A DNA stretch of 64,000 nt from Alkalithermobacter thermoalcaliphilus JW-YL-7 = DSM 7308 (GCA_001584565.1 LSFY01000001.1:62001-126000), one strand, 5' to 3'; positions 54,089 through 62,940 are shown, counted from the first letter of the stretch. Numbers and translations: made by a program. The notes: generated by a model not told the origin, from the letters alone.

Positions 54089-55075
54089 ATGAAAAACCCT
54101 TTTTTAATTATTATCTATACATTTATAATACTTATTATATTTCCAGTAATATTAACATTTGCTCTTTATAGAACGGATAAGCCTGTAATAAACAATAGTG
54201 AAACAATTAAAGACAAAGATATTACAACTATAAATGTGTACAATCATAGAACAAATAAAATAGAGAAAATGAATATAGAAGAATACCTATATAATGTTGT
54301 AGCATCTGAAATGCCCGCTACATTTCACGAGGAAGCTTTGAAAGCGCAGGCTATAGCAGCAAGAACGTATGTATTTTATAAAATGGAAAATGGTGGAGAA
54401 AATAATGATAAGCATCCAGGAGCAGTTGTGTGTACAGATCATACTCACTGTCAAGAATACTTAAGTTTAGATCAGTTAAAAAATGCTCATGGGAAAGAAT
54501 GGGTAAATGATATGTGGCCGAAAGTAAAAAAAGCAGTACAAGATACTAAGGGTATGATTTTAAAGTATGAAGGTAAAGTGGTAGAGCCCCTTTATCATTC
54601 GACAAGTGGAGGTAAAACAGAAAATTCTGAGGAAGTATTTGCTGCAAAGGTTCCCTATTTAAGATCTGTTGAAAGCCCGCATGAAGAAGGGTCTCCAAGA
54701 CTTATTGCAGTGGTTAAGATGACGGAAAAAGAGTTTAAGAGCAAGTTAAAATCTATCTATAACAATATGAAATTTTCAAATGATTTATCAAAAGATATAA
54801 ATATATTGTCAAGAACAACAGGAGGATCTGTTAAGGAAGTAGTTATAGGTTCTGTTAAGCTTAGAGGAAGAGATGTAAGAAGTGCATTGAACTTAAATTC
54901 AGCAGATTTTGAAATAAGTGTTAAAGATGGATATGTAAGTATACAAACAAGGGGATATGGTCATGGTGTTGGAATGAGTCAATGGGGAGCAAATGGAATG
55001 GCTAATCAAGGTTATAAGTATGATGAAATTTTAAAGCATTATTTTAAAGGTGTGGATATACAAAAAATATATTAA
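54089..55075 (+). CDS. spoIID: Stage II sporulation protein D (lytic transglycosylase)
   Basis: Mother-cell enzyme of the DMP complex that degrades septal peptidoglycan during engulfment. The 328 residues begin with a membrane anchor (about 5-25). The SpoIID domain follows with catalytic Glu74 in VASEMPATFHEEALKAQA, AARTYVFY, STSGGKTENSEEVF and GYGHGVGMSQWGAN. A GAGGAGGAGG site precedes the ATG. Probably under sigma E. Confidence 0.95.
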   Translation: MKNPFLIIIYTFIILIIFPVILTFALYRTDKPVINNSETIKDKDITTINVYNHRTNKIEKMNIEEYLYNVVASEMPATFHEEALKAQAIAARTYVFYKMENGGENNDKHPGAVVCTDHTHCQEYLSLDQLKNAHGKEWVNDMWPKVKKAVQDTKGMILKYEGKVVEPLYHSTSGGKTENSEEVFAAKVPYLRSVESPHEEGSPRLIAVVKMTEKEFKSKLKSIYNNMKFSNDLSKDINILSRTTGGSVKEVVIGSVKLRGRDVRSALNLNSADFEISVKDGYVSIQTRGYGHGVGMSQWGANGMANQGYKYDEILKHYFKGVDIQKIY

Positions 55076-55102
55076 GAAGAGACGAAAGTCTCTTCTTTTT
55101 TT
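55074..55102 (+). terminator. Intrinsic terminator after spoIID
   Basis: A 10-bp perfect stem AAGAAGAGAC/GTCTCTTCTT with GAAA loop and T5 tail, starting on the spoIID stop codon. Confidence 0.9.
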
Positions 55103-55151
55103 GTATAGAATTTTCAAAACAGGAGAAAATATAGATGTGGAGGTGGAAAGC

Positions 55152-55886
55152 GTGGAAAATAATAAAAACAACAAATTCAAGAAAATATTAGAAAAAGATA
55201 GCTTTTATTTAGTTTTATTCCTGTGTGTGTGTTTAGTAGCATTTACTGCTGTTTGGGCTACTAAAAACAGTGTAGACAACTTAATGACCAATAGTGGATT
55301 TAAGAACCTAGAATATTCTGAGCTTTTAGATGATGAGAAGGATTTAGCGGATTCAGAAGGTGAAATTCATCTTATAAAGGATGATGAAGACGCTGTAACT
55401 GCAAGTACTAATCCAAATGAAAATTTACAAAAGGCGAAAGAAAAACTAGAAAAGGAAGCAGCTCAAAATAAAAATTCACAGCCTTTAGCAGTTATGCCAG
55501 TTGAAGGGAAAATAATCAGAGAGTTTTCAGATTCAACTCTTAGCTACTCACCAACTTTAGAACAATGGGAATTACATAAAGCTGTAGATATAAAAGTGAG
55601 CGAAAATACTCCTGTAAGAGCTATGAAAGATGGTGAAGTAGTACAGATAACAAGAAACAGCAAACACGGAGTAACTGTGAAAATAAAACATAGCGAACAG
55701 TTATATACCTTATATGGAAACTTATCAACAGAGGTATTAGTTGAAGAAGGAGATTTTGTAAAAGCAGGAGATGTTATAGGATCTGTAGGAAATACGTCTA
55801 TTGTAGAGAGCAAAGAAGGCCCTCACCTACATTTAGAAGCTATAAAAGATGGAAAATATATAAATCCCCTTTCTTTAATAAAATAA
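55152..55886 (+). CDS. spoIIQ: Stage II sporulation protein Q (M23/LytM family)
   Basis: Forespore membrane protein that pairs with SpoIIIAH across the intermembrane space. The GTG at 55152 follows GGAGGTGG with 8-base spacing and is preferred over upstream GTG codons. The 244 residues have a membrane segment (about 18-37), a linker with acidic residues and a LytM domain. Zinc ligands H142, D146 (HKAVD) and H225/H227 (HLH) are all present, as in C. difficile and unlike Bacillus SpoIIQ. It may therefore be an active endopeptidase or at least zinc-binding. Confidence 0.92.
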   Translation: MENNKNNKFKKILEKDSFYLVLFLCVCLVAFTAVWATKNSVDNLMTNSGFKNLEYSELLDDEKDLADSEGEIHLIKDDEDAVTASTNPNENLQKAKEKLEKEAAQNKNSQPLAVMPVEGKIIREFSDSTLSYSPTLEQWELHKAVDIKVSENTPVRAMKDGEVVQITRNSKHGVTVKIKHSEQLYTLYGNLSTEVLVEEGDFVKAGDVIGSVGNTSIVESKEGPHLHLEAIKDGKYINPLSLIK

Positions 55887-55893
55887 AGTTTAT

Positions 55894-55934
55894 ACAGGCT
55901 TAACCTTAAACTAAAGGTTAAGCCTGTTCTATTT
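55894..55934 (+). terminator. Intrinsic terminator after spoIIQ
   Basis: A 14-bp perfect stem (55894-55907 with 55914-55927), 6-base loop and T-rich tail. Confidence 0.9.
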
Positions 55935-55974
55935 TATATATAAAGATCATATATATAAGTAAAATGGTAGCTTA

Positions 55975-55982
55975 GGGGGGGG
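55975..55982 (+). repeat. G8 homopolymer in the spoIIID ribosome-binding site
   Basis: Eight consecutive G form the core of the Shine-Dalgarno of spoIIID (TAGGGGGGGGAAGATTG). Such tracts are prone to slippage; a change in length would alter the spacing to the TTG start. Confidence 0.7.
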
Positions 55983-55986
55983 AAGA

Positions 55987-56253
55987 TTGAAAGAATATAT
56001 AGAAAAAAGAGCTTTATCACTAGCACAGTATATATTAAAAGAAGGTGCTACCGTAAGGGAAACGGCCAAAAACTTTGGAATTAGCAAAAGTACAGTACAC
56101 AAAGATGTTACAGAACGATTATTTGAGATAAATCCTGTACTTGCTAAAGAGGTAAAATGTGTGCTAGATAAGAATAAATCTGAAAGACACATAAGAGGTG
56201 GAATGGCTACAAAATTAAAATATATAAGCAAGTCCCAAAAAGATGCAGGATAG
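55987..56253 (+). CDS. spoIIID: Stage III sporulation protein D (transcription factor)
   Basis: Mother-cell DNA-binding regulator of the sigma E to sigma K stage. The 88 residues start at a TTG (MKEYIEKRAL) and contain the helix-turn-helix GATVRETAKNFGISKSTVHKD (residues 21-41) and a basic C-terminal extension. Length and motif match the family, and its order spoIIQ-spoIIID-mreB is conserved. Confidence 0.96.
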   Translation: MKEYIEKRALSLAQYILKEGATVRETAKNFGISKSTVHKDVTERLFEINPVLAKEVKCVLDKNKSERHIRGGMATKLKYISKSQKDAG

Positions 56254-56270
56254 ATATCCTGCATTTTTTT
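56243..56270 (+). terminator. Intrinsic terminator after spoIIID
   Basis: A 10-bp perfect stem ATGCAGGATA/TATCCTGCAT overlapping the stop codon, followed by T6. Confidence 0.9.
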
Positions 56271-56271
56271 C

Positions 56272-56300
56272 TTGACTAAAAGAGGTTTTTTGTATATTTT
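56272..56300 (+). promoter_or_regulatory. Promoter of mreB
   Basis: TTGACT (56272-56277), 17 bases and TATTTT (56295-56300), just after the spoIIID terminator. Confidence 0.55.
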
Positions 56301-56349
56301 TGTAGAATAAAGAAGGTTGATGAATATAAGATGGATAGGAGAGATAATA

Positions 56350-57378
56350 ATGAGCAAATTTTTGCCTGATATAGGAATAGATTTAGGAACTGCATCGGTT
56401 TTAGTATATGTAAAAGGAAAAGGTATAGTGTTAAAAGAGCCTTCAGTTGTAGCAGTAGATAAAAAAAATGATAAAGTATTAGCAGTTGGTGAAGAAGCTA
56501 GAAAAATGATAGGAAGAACACCAAGTAACATAGTTGCTATAAGACCTTTAAAGGATGGGGTTATATCTGATTATGATACAACAGAAAAAATGATAAAATA
56601 TTTTGTTGATAAAGTATTGGGAAGAAAAGGACTATTTAAATTTTTTATGCCTAGAATTATGGTATGTGTTCCGTCTGGAGTTACTGAAGTAGAAAAAAGA
56701 GCAGTTGAAGAAGCTACAAGACAAGCAGGAGCAAGACAAGTATATATAATAGAAGAACCTATAGCTGCAGCTATAGGAGCAGGATTAGATATTGCTCAGC
56801 CTACAGGAAATATGGTAGTAGATATAGGAGGGGGTACAGCCGATATAGCAGTAATTTCTCTAGGTGGAGTAGTGGTTAGTGCTTCGATAAAGATGGCAGG
56901 AGATAAATTTGATGAAGCGATAATAAAATATATAAGAAAAAAGCACAACTTACTAATAGGAGAAAGAACAGCAGAAGAAATAAAAATAAATATAGGTTGT
57001 GCATCAAAGAGACAGGTAGAAGCTTCTATGAATGTAAAAGGGAGAAATTTAGTTACAGGACTACCTGAGACTATAAAAATAAATTCAACAGAAATGTTAG
57101 AAGCTTTACAAGAAAGTGTTTCTCAAATAGCAGAAGCTATGCACAGTGTTTTAGAAAAAACTCCTCCAGAGCTTGCATCAGATATAAGTCAAAGAGGAAT
57201 TGTGATGACAGGAGGAGGATCGCTTCTTTGGGGATTAGATAAATTAATACAACAAAGAACGGGAATAAAAGTTAACATAGCTGATGATGCTATATCTTGT
57301 GTTGCAAAGGGAACAGGAGAAGCTTTAAATTCACTAAATGTACTTCAAAGAGGCGGAGGAATAAAAGTAAAAATATAA
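56350..57378 (+). CDS. mreB: Rod-shape determining protein, MreB/Mbl family
   Basis: Bacterial actin homologue that guides elongation-wall synthesis along the membrane. The ATG at 56350 follows TAGGAGAG; an upstream ATG at 56317 is not preferred. The 342 residues contain the phosphate-1 loop GIDLGTASVLVY, the phosphate-2 loop DIGGGTADIAV and the adenosine motif GIVMTGGGSLL. The protein starts with a short amphipathic MSKFLP. Its place after spoIIID corresponds to Bacillus mbl. Confidence 0.95.
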   Translation: MSKFLPDIGIDLGTASVLVYVKGKGIVLKEPSVVAVDKKNDKVLAVGEEARKMIGRTPSNIVAIRPLKDGVISDYDTTEKMIKYFVDKVLGRKGLFKFFMPRIMVCVPSGVTEVEKRAVEEATRQAGARQVYIIEEPIAAAIGAGLDIAQPTGNMVVDIGGGTADIAVISLGGVVVSASIKMAGDKFDEAIIKYIRKKHNLLIGERTAEEIKINIGCASKRQVEASMNVKGRNLVTGLPETIKINSTEMLEALQESVSQIAEAMHSVLEKTPPELASDISQRGIVMTGGGSLLWGLDKLIQQRTGIKVNIADDAISCVAKGTGEALNSLNVLQRGGGIKVKI

Positions 57379-57400
57379 TTATATTTCCTTAATATTCATA

Positions 57401-57427
57401 TAAAGGTCTTATTTATTTTTACGATAT
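57401..57427 (+). promoter_or_regulatory. Sigma D (flagellar)-like promoter of flhO
   Basis: TAAA (57401-57404), exactly 15 bases and TACGATAT (57420-57427). The FliA/SigD consensus is TAAA-N15-GCCGATAT, matched at 4 of 4 and 6 of 8. A SigA reading with TATAAT at 57425 lacks a -35 at the right distance. Confidence 0.6.
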
Positions 57428-57462
57428 AATATAGGTAGAATAATTTTTTTTGGAGTGATAAT

Positions 57463-58527
57463 ATGTTCAGGGGTCTTTATACTGCTACTTCTGCAATGCA
57501 GACAAATCAGAAGAAAATAGATGTAATAGGTAACAATATAGCCAATGCAAATACAAATGGATTTAAAAAAGATTTAGTTTTAACAGAGGCTTTTTCTGAA
57601 AAGTTAGTTCATAAAATAAATGGAACTACAAATTATAAGCCTTTAAATGATAATTTAGATATAAAAAGAGATGGACAAGGGTATTATATTCAAGCTAAAA
57701 ATGGATTTTTTACAGTTGAAAGTCATAGAGGAAAAAGTTATAGCAGACAAATAAGATTTGCTGTGGACAATGAAGGATATTTAAAAACATACACAAGAGA
57801 TATAAACAGAGAAATAGATACTACAACAGGAAATTATGTATTAGATAAAAATGGAAATAGAATACAAGTTAATGGAGAGTTTGAAATAGATCAAAATGGA
57901 AACATAATAACTGGAGCAAATGTAGTAGGAAACATTTTATATAATCCTCCTAAAACTGTTATAGGAACAGTTAATGCTGGTCTTAGAATAGATAGAATAC
58001 AGACAAATTTTATACAAGGGCAAATGATGGAAACTAAAAATACACTAGACTTTGCTATAAATGGAGATGGTTTTTTTAAAGTACAAACACCTAATGGAGA
58101 AAGATATACAAGAAATGGTGCATTCTTCATAAATGAAAGATCACAGCTTGTAACTATGGATGGTTATTTAGTTTTAGGAAAAAATGGACCTATAATTTTA
58201 AATAAAGATTTTGATATAAATGAACTTGGCCAAATATATGTAAATGGAGAGTATTTAGATACTTTAGACATAGTAAATATATTAAATGTAAATGGGTTAA
58301 GAAAAGAAGGGCATTCTCTTTATAAAATGGAAGAAGGAATAGATCCTGTTATAGAAGAGTTTAATGGACAGATTTTTCAAGGATTTTTAGAAACATCAAA
58401 TGTAGATATAGTAAATGAAATGATCCATATGATAAATGTACTGAGGGAATATGAAAGCAATCAAAAGATTATAAGATCATACGATGAGATACTAGGCAAG
58501 GCTGTCAATGAAATCGGTAAATTATAG
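57463..58527 (+). CDS. flhO: Flagellar hook-basal body protein, FlgF/FlgG family
   Basis: Rod or rod-like protein of the flagellar basal body, 354 residues. The N-terminal signature MFRGLYTATSAMQTNQKKIDVIGNNIANANTNGFK (seen in part) and the C-terminal QGFLETSNVDIVNEMIHMI are typical. It is longer than the downstream paralogue by an insertion in the middle. Equivalent to Bacillus flhO by position. A TTGGAGTGAT site precedes the ATG. Confidence 0.93.
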   Translation: MFRGLYTATSAMQTNQKKIDVIGNNIANANTNGFKKDLVLTEAFSEKLVHKINGTTNYKPLNDNLDIKRDGQGYYIQAKNGFFTVESHRGKSYSRQIRFAVDNEGYLKTYTRDINREIDTTTGNYVLDKNGNRIQVNGEFEIDQNGNIITGANVVGNILYNPPKTVIGTVNAGLRIDRIQTNFIQGQMMETKNTLDFAINGDGFFKVQTPNGERYTRNGAFFINERSQLVTMDGYLVLGKNGPIILNKDFDINELGQIYVNGEYLDTLDIVNILNVNGLRKEGHSLYKMEEGIDPVIEEFNGQIFQGFLETSNVDIVNEMIHMINVLREYESNQKIIRSYDEILGKAVNEIGKL

Positions 58528-58542
58528 TGGGAGTGATAAGAA

Positions 58543-59340
58543 ATGATGCGAGCTATGTGGACTGCTGCAAGTGGAATGAAAGCACAGCAGCTTAATATAG
58601 ATACAATATCTAACAATTTAGCTAATGTAAATACAACTTCTTATAAAAAACAAAGAATAGAATTTAAGGACCTTTTATATGAAACTGCTAAAAAAATAAA
58701 CTTAAATGATGGACAAGGAAAACCTGTTAATCTTCAAATAGGTCATGGTGTTATGGCTTCTGCTACAACTAGAATGTTTGAAAGTGGAAATCTGGAAAGA
58801 ACAGATAATAAAACAGATTTAGCTTTAGATGGTCCTGGATTTTTTGTAGTACAATCTTTATCTGGAGAAATGCTTTATACAAAAGATGGATCTTTTAAGT
58901 TAAGCATAGAAGGTGACTATAAAAAGCTTGTAACATCAGAAGGATATGCAGTTTTATCAGATGAAGATAAAGAAATATTAATTCCAAACAATATGAAAGA
59001 TATTAATATAGATGAAGACGGATTTATATCAGTAACACTTGAAGATGACGAAATACAGACAATAGGAAGAATAAAAATATCACAATTTATAAATCCAGAG
59101 GGGTTAGAAGCTGTAGGAAGAAACTTATTTAAGGCAACTTTTGCATCTGGGCAAGAAATTCCATTAAATGAAAGAGGAAGAAATACAAAGATATATCAAG
59201 GTTTTTTAGAAACTTCTAATGTTAAGATAGTAGATGAAATGATAAAACTTATAACAGCACAAAGAGCTTATGAGATAAATTCTAAAACTATTCAAACTGC
59301 AGATGATATGATGCAAATAGCTAATAACCTTAGAAGATAG
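58543..59340 (+). CDS. flhP: Flagellar hook-basal body protein, FlgG family
   Basis: 265-residue distal-rod-type protein with MMRAMWTAASGMKAQQLNIDTISNNLANVNT at the start (seen in part), LALDGPGFFVV in the middle, and a C-terminal coiled helix QGFLETSNVKIVDEM. Two ATG codons (58543 and 58546) are possible; the first is kept. A GGGAGTGAT site lies upstream. Equivalent to Bacillus flhP. Confidence 0.94.
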   Translation: MMRAMWTAASGMKAQQLNIDTISNNLANVNTTSYKKQRIEFKDLLYETAKKINLNDGQGKPVNLQIGHGVMASATTRMFESGNLERTDNKTDLALDGPGFFVVQSLSGEMLYTKDGSFKLSIEGDYKKLVTSEGYAVLSDEDKEILIPNNMKDINIDEDGFISVTLEDDEIQTIGRIKISQFINPEGLEAVGRNLFKATFASGQEIPLNERGRNTKIYQGFLETSNVKIVDEMIKLITAQRAYEINSKTIQTADDMMQIANNLRR

Positions 59341-59349
59341 GTGATTTGA

Positions 59350-59643
59350 TTGAGAATAAATAATATAAATTTAGATCAAATAAAAAGCGATATAGATAAT
59401 GCAAAAGATAATAAAAAGTTAATGGATGCATGCAAACAGCTTGAATCAGAATTTATAAAAATAATGTTTAAACAAATGCAAAAAACTGCTAATGTATTTC
59501 AAAGTGAAGATAAATCTCATGCTAAAAGCATATTTGAAGAAATGTATATCGATGAGTTATCAAATAAAGCCTCTAAAACTTCTCAACTAGGACTTGCAAA
59601 ACTTATATATGATCAATTTACGAAGACAACTATCAAAAGATAA
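59350..59643 (+). CDS. Rod-binding protein (FlgJ N-terminal-like)
   Basis: 97-residue protein with a TTG start, lacking any muramidase domain. The segment [22 protein letters not shown] (residues 22-43) is the FlgJ N-terminal rod-chaperone motif (CkqlEs.F...mlk.M). It follows flhO-flhP, so it probably caps or chaperones the rod as in other single-domain FlgJ proteins. Confidence 0.85.
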   Translation: MRINNINLDQIKSDIDNAKDNKKLMDACKQLESEFIKIMFKQMQKTANVFQSEDKSHAKSIFEEMYIDELSNKASKTSQLGLAKLIYDQFTKTTIKR

Positions 59644-59668
59644 GAATTCTTATTCTTATCTTTTTTCT
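59635..59668 (+). terminator. Intrinsic terminator after the flagellar genes
   Basis: A 12-bp stem AAAAGATAAGAA/TTCTTATCTTTT with a 6-base loop and T-rich tail. Confidence 0.88.
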
Positions 59669-59690
59669 TTTAAAAAAACGGTGTAGATGG

Positions 59691-59722
59691 TATAATAAAT
59701 ATAAATTAGCACTAGGTATTAA
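59691..59722 (+). promoter_or_regulatory. fabZ promoter region with FapR-like operator
   Basis: TATAAT at 59691-59696 is a good -10 without a clear -35. TTAGCAC-TAG-GTATTAA at 59706-59722 matches 12 of 14 arm positions of the FapR-type operator TTAGTAC-N3-GTACTAA (consensus from memory). It lies just downstream of the expected start. Confidence 0.5.
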
Positions 59723-59735
59723 AAGGAGGTTTCAA

Positions 59736-60179
59736 ATGCTTAATATTGATGAAATAAAAAATATAATTCCTCACAGATATCCATTTTTACTAGTAGATAA
59801 AATATTAGAACTTGAACCAGGAAAAAGAGCTGTAGGAATAAAAAATGTTACAGTAAATGAGCCGTTTTTTCAAGGTCACTTTCCAGAATATCCATTAATG
59901 CCAGGAGTTCTTATAGTTGAGGCCATGGCGCAGGTAGGTGCGATAGCTATTTTATCACTAGATGAGTATAAGGGGAAACTAGGAGTATTTACAGGAATAG
60001 ATGATGTAAGATTTAAAAAGGAAGTTAGACCTTCAGATGTATTAAAAATGGAAGTTGAGCTAATTGCGATGAGAAGGGGCATAGGAAAAGCACAAGCTAA
60101 AGCCTATGTAGGAGAAGATCTTGTTTGCAGTGGAAATTTAATGTTTGCTATAGTAGATAAAAAATCTTCTAATTTTTAA
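59736..60179 (+). CDS. fabZ: 3-hydroxyacyl-ACP dehydratase FabZ
   Basis: Dehydrates 3-hydroxyacyl-ACP in fatty-acid elongation. The 147 residues have a hot-dog fold with catalytic His48 ([11 protein letters not shown]) and Glu62 (LIVEAMAQ), and the [12 protein letters not shown] start. An AAAAGGAGG site precedes the ATG. It is a single-gene unit next to a flagellar cluster, as in Bacillus and C. difficile. A FapR-like operator upstream suggests control by malonyl-CoA. Confidence 0.96.
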   Translation: MLNIDEIKNIIPHRYPFLLVDKILELEPGKRAVGIKNVTVNEPFFQGHFPEYPLMPGVLIVEAMAQVGAIAILSLDEYKGKLGVFTGIDDVRFKKEVRPSDVLKMEVELIAMRRGIGKAQAKAYVGEDLVCSGNLMFAIVDKKSSNF

Positions 60180-60208
60180 AATCCTCTAAATTTTAGAGGA
60201 TTTTTTTC
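60178..60208 (+). terminator. Intrinsic terminator after fabZ
   Basis: A 10-bp stem ATCCTCTAAA/TTTAGAGGAT followed by T6 just after the fabZ stop. Confidence 0.88.
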
Positions 60209-60257
60209 ATATAATTTAGAAGTATGATAAAATATAATAAACAAAAGGAGGTTTTTT

Positions 60258-61970
60258 ATGAAGTACATAAAGATATATAATGAATGGATGAACAGCCCAT
60301 ATTTTGATGAAGAAACAAAAACAGAGCTCTTAGCTATAAGAGATGACCAAAAGGAGATTGAAGATAGGTTTTATAAAAACTTAGAATTTGGAACTGCTGG
60401 AATGAGGGGAATAATAGGAGCAGGGACTAATAGAATAAATAAATATACTGTAAGAAGGGCTACATTTGGACTTGGAAATTGCATAATAAATAAAAAAGGA
60501 GAAGAGGGAAGAAAAAGAGGAGTTGTAATAGCTCATGACTGTAGACATAGGTCAAAAGAGTTTTCGATAGAAGCTGCTAAGACTTTAGCTTCTTTAGGAA
60601 TAAAATCGTTTTTGTTTGATGACCTAAGAACCACTCCTGAATTATCATTTGCTGTAAGAAATTTAGGAGCAATAGCTGGAATAGTAATAACTGCAAGTCA
60701 CAATCCCCCTGAATATAATGGATATAAAGTGTATTGGGAAGATGGAGCACAGGTAACATCTGATATTGCTCAGGAAATAATCGGGGAAATAGAAAAAATA
60801 AATGATTATAGTGTAATTCCAACTATAGACGAAGATCTTGCAAGAAATAAAGAATTAATAAATCTATTAGGAGAAGATCAAGACACAGCATTTATAGAGG
60901 TCGTTAAAAAGCAATCGCTAAGGCCAGATATAATAGAGAAAGTTTCAGATGAGTTTAAAATAGTATTTACACCTTTCCATGGAACAGGTAATAAGCCGGT
61001 AAGAAGAGTACTAAAGGAAGTAGGATTTAAAAACGTTTTAGTTGTAAAGGAACAAGAAAATCCAGATCCTAACTTTTCAACTGTAGCTTATCCAAATCCA
61101 GAAGAAAAAGAAGCATTTAATCTTTCTATAGAACTTGCAAAAAAAGAAAATGCTCATATAATAATAGGAACAGACCCAGATTGTGATAGAGTTGGAGCAG
61201 TAGTTAAAAATAAAGATGGAGAATATGTAGTTTTAACTGGAAATCAAACAGGAGCTCTTTTGCTTGAGTACATACTTTCAAACAAGAAAGATAAAGGGTC
61301 TTTACCTGATAATTCAGTAATAATAAAGACTATAGTAACATCAAAATTTGGTCAAGTCGTTGCACAAAATTACGGAGTTGAAGTTTTAAATACACTTACA
61401 GGATTTAAATACATAGGAGAGAAAATAAAAGAATTTGAACAAACAAAAGAAAAAACTTTTATATTTGGGTATGAGGAAAGTTATGGATATTTATGTGGAA
61501 CTCATGCTAGAGATAAAGATGCAGTTGTAGCATCAATGCTTATAGCAGAAATGGCAGCGTATTACTACACCAGAGGAATGAGTCTTTATGAAGGATTACT
61601 AGAACTTTATGAAAAATATGGATACTATAAAGAAGGACTGAAATCTTTAACTTTAAAAGGAAAAGAAGGATCTGAAAAAATAAAAGAGATGATTAAGCAT
61701 TTTAAACAAAATCCTATTGAAAATATAGGAAAATACAAAGTAAAACAAATGAAAGATTATAGTAAAGGTATAGATAACCTTCCTAAATCTGATGTAATAA
61801 TTTATGAAATGGAAGATGAGTCTTGGTGTGCTATAAGGCCATCAGGAACAGAGCCAAAAATAAAGTTTTATTTTTCAGTTAATGGAAAATCTTCTACTGA
61901 TGTAGACGAAAAGTTAGAAAATTTAGTAGAAGGATTAATGAATAAGGTAAATGATTTTATGAAAAATTAA
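60258..61970 (+). CDS. Phosphohexomutase (phosphoglucomutase/phosphomannomutase, PgcA type)
   Basis: 570-residue alpha-D-phosphohexomutase. The active-site Ser147 in TASHNPPEYNGYK, the metal loop DPDCDR and the sugar loop GYEESYGYL, plus the C-terminal RPSGTEPKIKFY phosphate loop, are all present. Length matches the PgcA/PGM2-like group, so it probably converts glucose-1-P and glucose-6-P. It differs from glmM in this window (448 residues). The start follows AAAAGGAGG. Confidence 0.92.
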   Translation: MKYIKIYNEWMNSPYFDEETKTELLAIRDDQKEIEDRFYKNLEFGTAGMRGIIGAGTNRINKYTVRRATFGLGNCIINKKGEEGRKRGVVIAHDCRHRSKEFSIEAAKTLASLGIKSFLFDDLRTTPELSFAVRNLGAIAGIVITASHNPPEYNGYKVYWEDGAQVTSDIAQEIIGEIEKINDYSVIPTIDEDLARNKELINLLGEDQDTAFIEVVKKQSLRPDIIEKVSDEFKIVFTPFHGTGNKPVRRVLKEVGFKNVLVVKEQENPDPNFSTVAYPNPEEKEAFNLSIELAKKENAHIIIGTDPDCDRVGAVVKNKDGEYVVLTGNQTGALLLEYILSNKKDKGSLPDNSVIIKTIVTSKFGQVVAQNYGVEVLNTLTGFKYIGEKIKEFEQTKEKTFIFGYEESYGYLCGTHARDKDAVVASMLIAEMAAYYYTRGMSLYEGLLELYEKYGYYKEGLKSLTLKGKEGSEKIKEMIKHFKQNPIENIGKYKVKQMKDYSKGIDNLPKSDVIIYEMEDESWCAIRPSGTEPKIKFYFSVNGKSSTDVDEKLENLVEGLMNKVNDFMKN

Positions 61971-61994
61971 AGGGCAATGGGCCCTTTAATTTTG
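61969..61994 (+). terminator. Intrinsic terminator after the phosphohexomutase
   Basis: A 7-bp G-C-rich stem AAAGGGC/GCCCTTT with a 5-base loop and a T4 tail. Confidence 0.8.
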
Positions 61995-62007
61995 AAGAGG
62001 TGATTTT

Positions 62008-62940
62008 ATGAACTTTATTTCTATATTTAATCAAATACTAGTGTTATTTTTACTTATATTAGTAGGGTATATATCTAATAAAAAAGGAATTATAACTAAA
62101 GATTCAAATAAAGATTTAAGCAATTTGATATTAAACATTACATTGCCAGCTCTTATAATAAAATCTATGCAATATAGTTTTTCAAGTGAAATGTTTAAAA
62201 AAAGTATAAGTATTCTTGGGATATCAGTAATTGTTTATACAATAGTAATAGGAATATCATTTTTAGTAGTTAAATTTTCAAACATAAAAGGAAAGGAAAG
62301 AGATGTATTTCAGTTTTTAATTATATTTCCGAATGTAGGATTTATGGGATATCCAGTTATAAATTCTATATATGGAGAAATAGGAGTATTTTATACTTCC
62401 ATATTTAACATGATATTTGATATTCTCATATGGACTTTAGGAGTTTTTATTATATCTAGAAGCTCAGAAAATAAAGATTCAATGAATATAAAAAGGGTAT
62501 TTTCCACTCCAGGAATAATAGCAGTTGCTATAGGTTATAGTTTATTTTTATTTTCAATATCTATTCCAAAACCTATATATGATGTGCTTAATTTAGTTGG
62601 AAATACAACAACCCCATTAGCTATGATGGTTGTAGGATCAGTACTTGCAGGATCTACAATAGATAAGGCATTTTCAAATTCAAAACTAATTGTAGTATCG
62701 ATAATAAGGCTTATTTTTATACCTATTTTGATTTATGCTATCCTGAAAAATATTTTTAGGCTAGAACATTTGATGCTTGGTATACCTACAATAATATCTT
62801 CTATGCCGTGTGCAGCTAATGCAGCTATATTTGCTACAAGATACGAAAGTGATCATATATTAGCATCTCAAGGTGTTTTCTTAACAACATTACTTTCAGC
62901 ATTTACAATACCTATATTAATACTTATGTTGCAAGTATAA
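62008..62940 (+). CDS. AEC-family permease (auxin efflux carrier family)
   Basis: 310-residue membrane protein with about ten hydrophobic segments and the AEC motifs NLSNLILNITLPAL (near residue 40) and PNVGFMGYP (about 108-116), the latter diagnostic. Bacterial members export or import organic acids such as malate or malonate; the substrate here is unknown. It is preceded by GAAGAGGTGAT. Its last 17 bases overlap the convergent yyaC. Confidence 0.88.
   Translation: MNFISIFNQILVLFLLILVGYISNKKGIITKDSNKDLSNLILNITLPALIIKSMQYSFSSEMFKKSISILGISVIVYTIVIGISFLVVKFSNIKGKERDVFQFLIIFPNVGFMGYPVINSIYGEIGVFYTSIFNMIFDILIWTLGVFIISRSSENKDSMNIKRVFSTPGIIAVAIGYSLFLFSISIPKPIYDVLNLVGNTTTPLAMMVVGSVLAGSTIDKAFSNSKLIVVSIIRLIFIPILIYAILKNIFRLEHLMLGIPTIISSMPCAANAAIFATRYESDHILASQGVFLTTLLSAFTIPILILMLQV

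Noticed and set aside
55947-56531. 194-codon minus-strand frame across spoIIID and the mreB start
   Set aside because: It crosses a terminator and two confident genes on the other strand; hydrophobic content results from codon bias.
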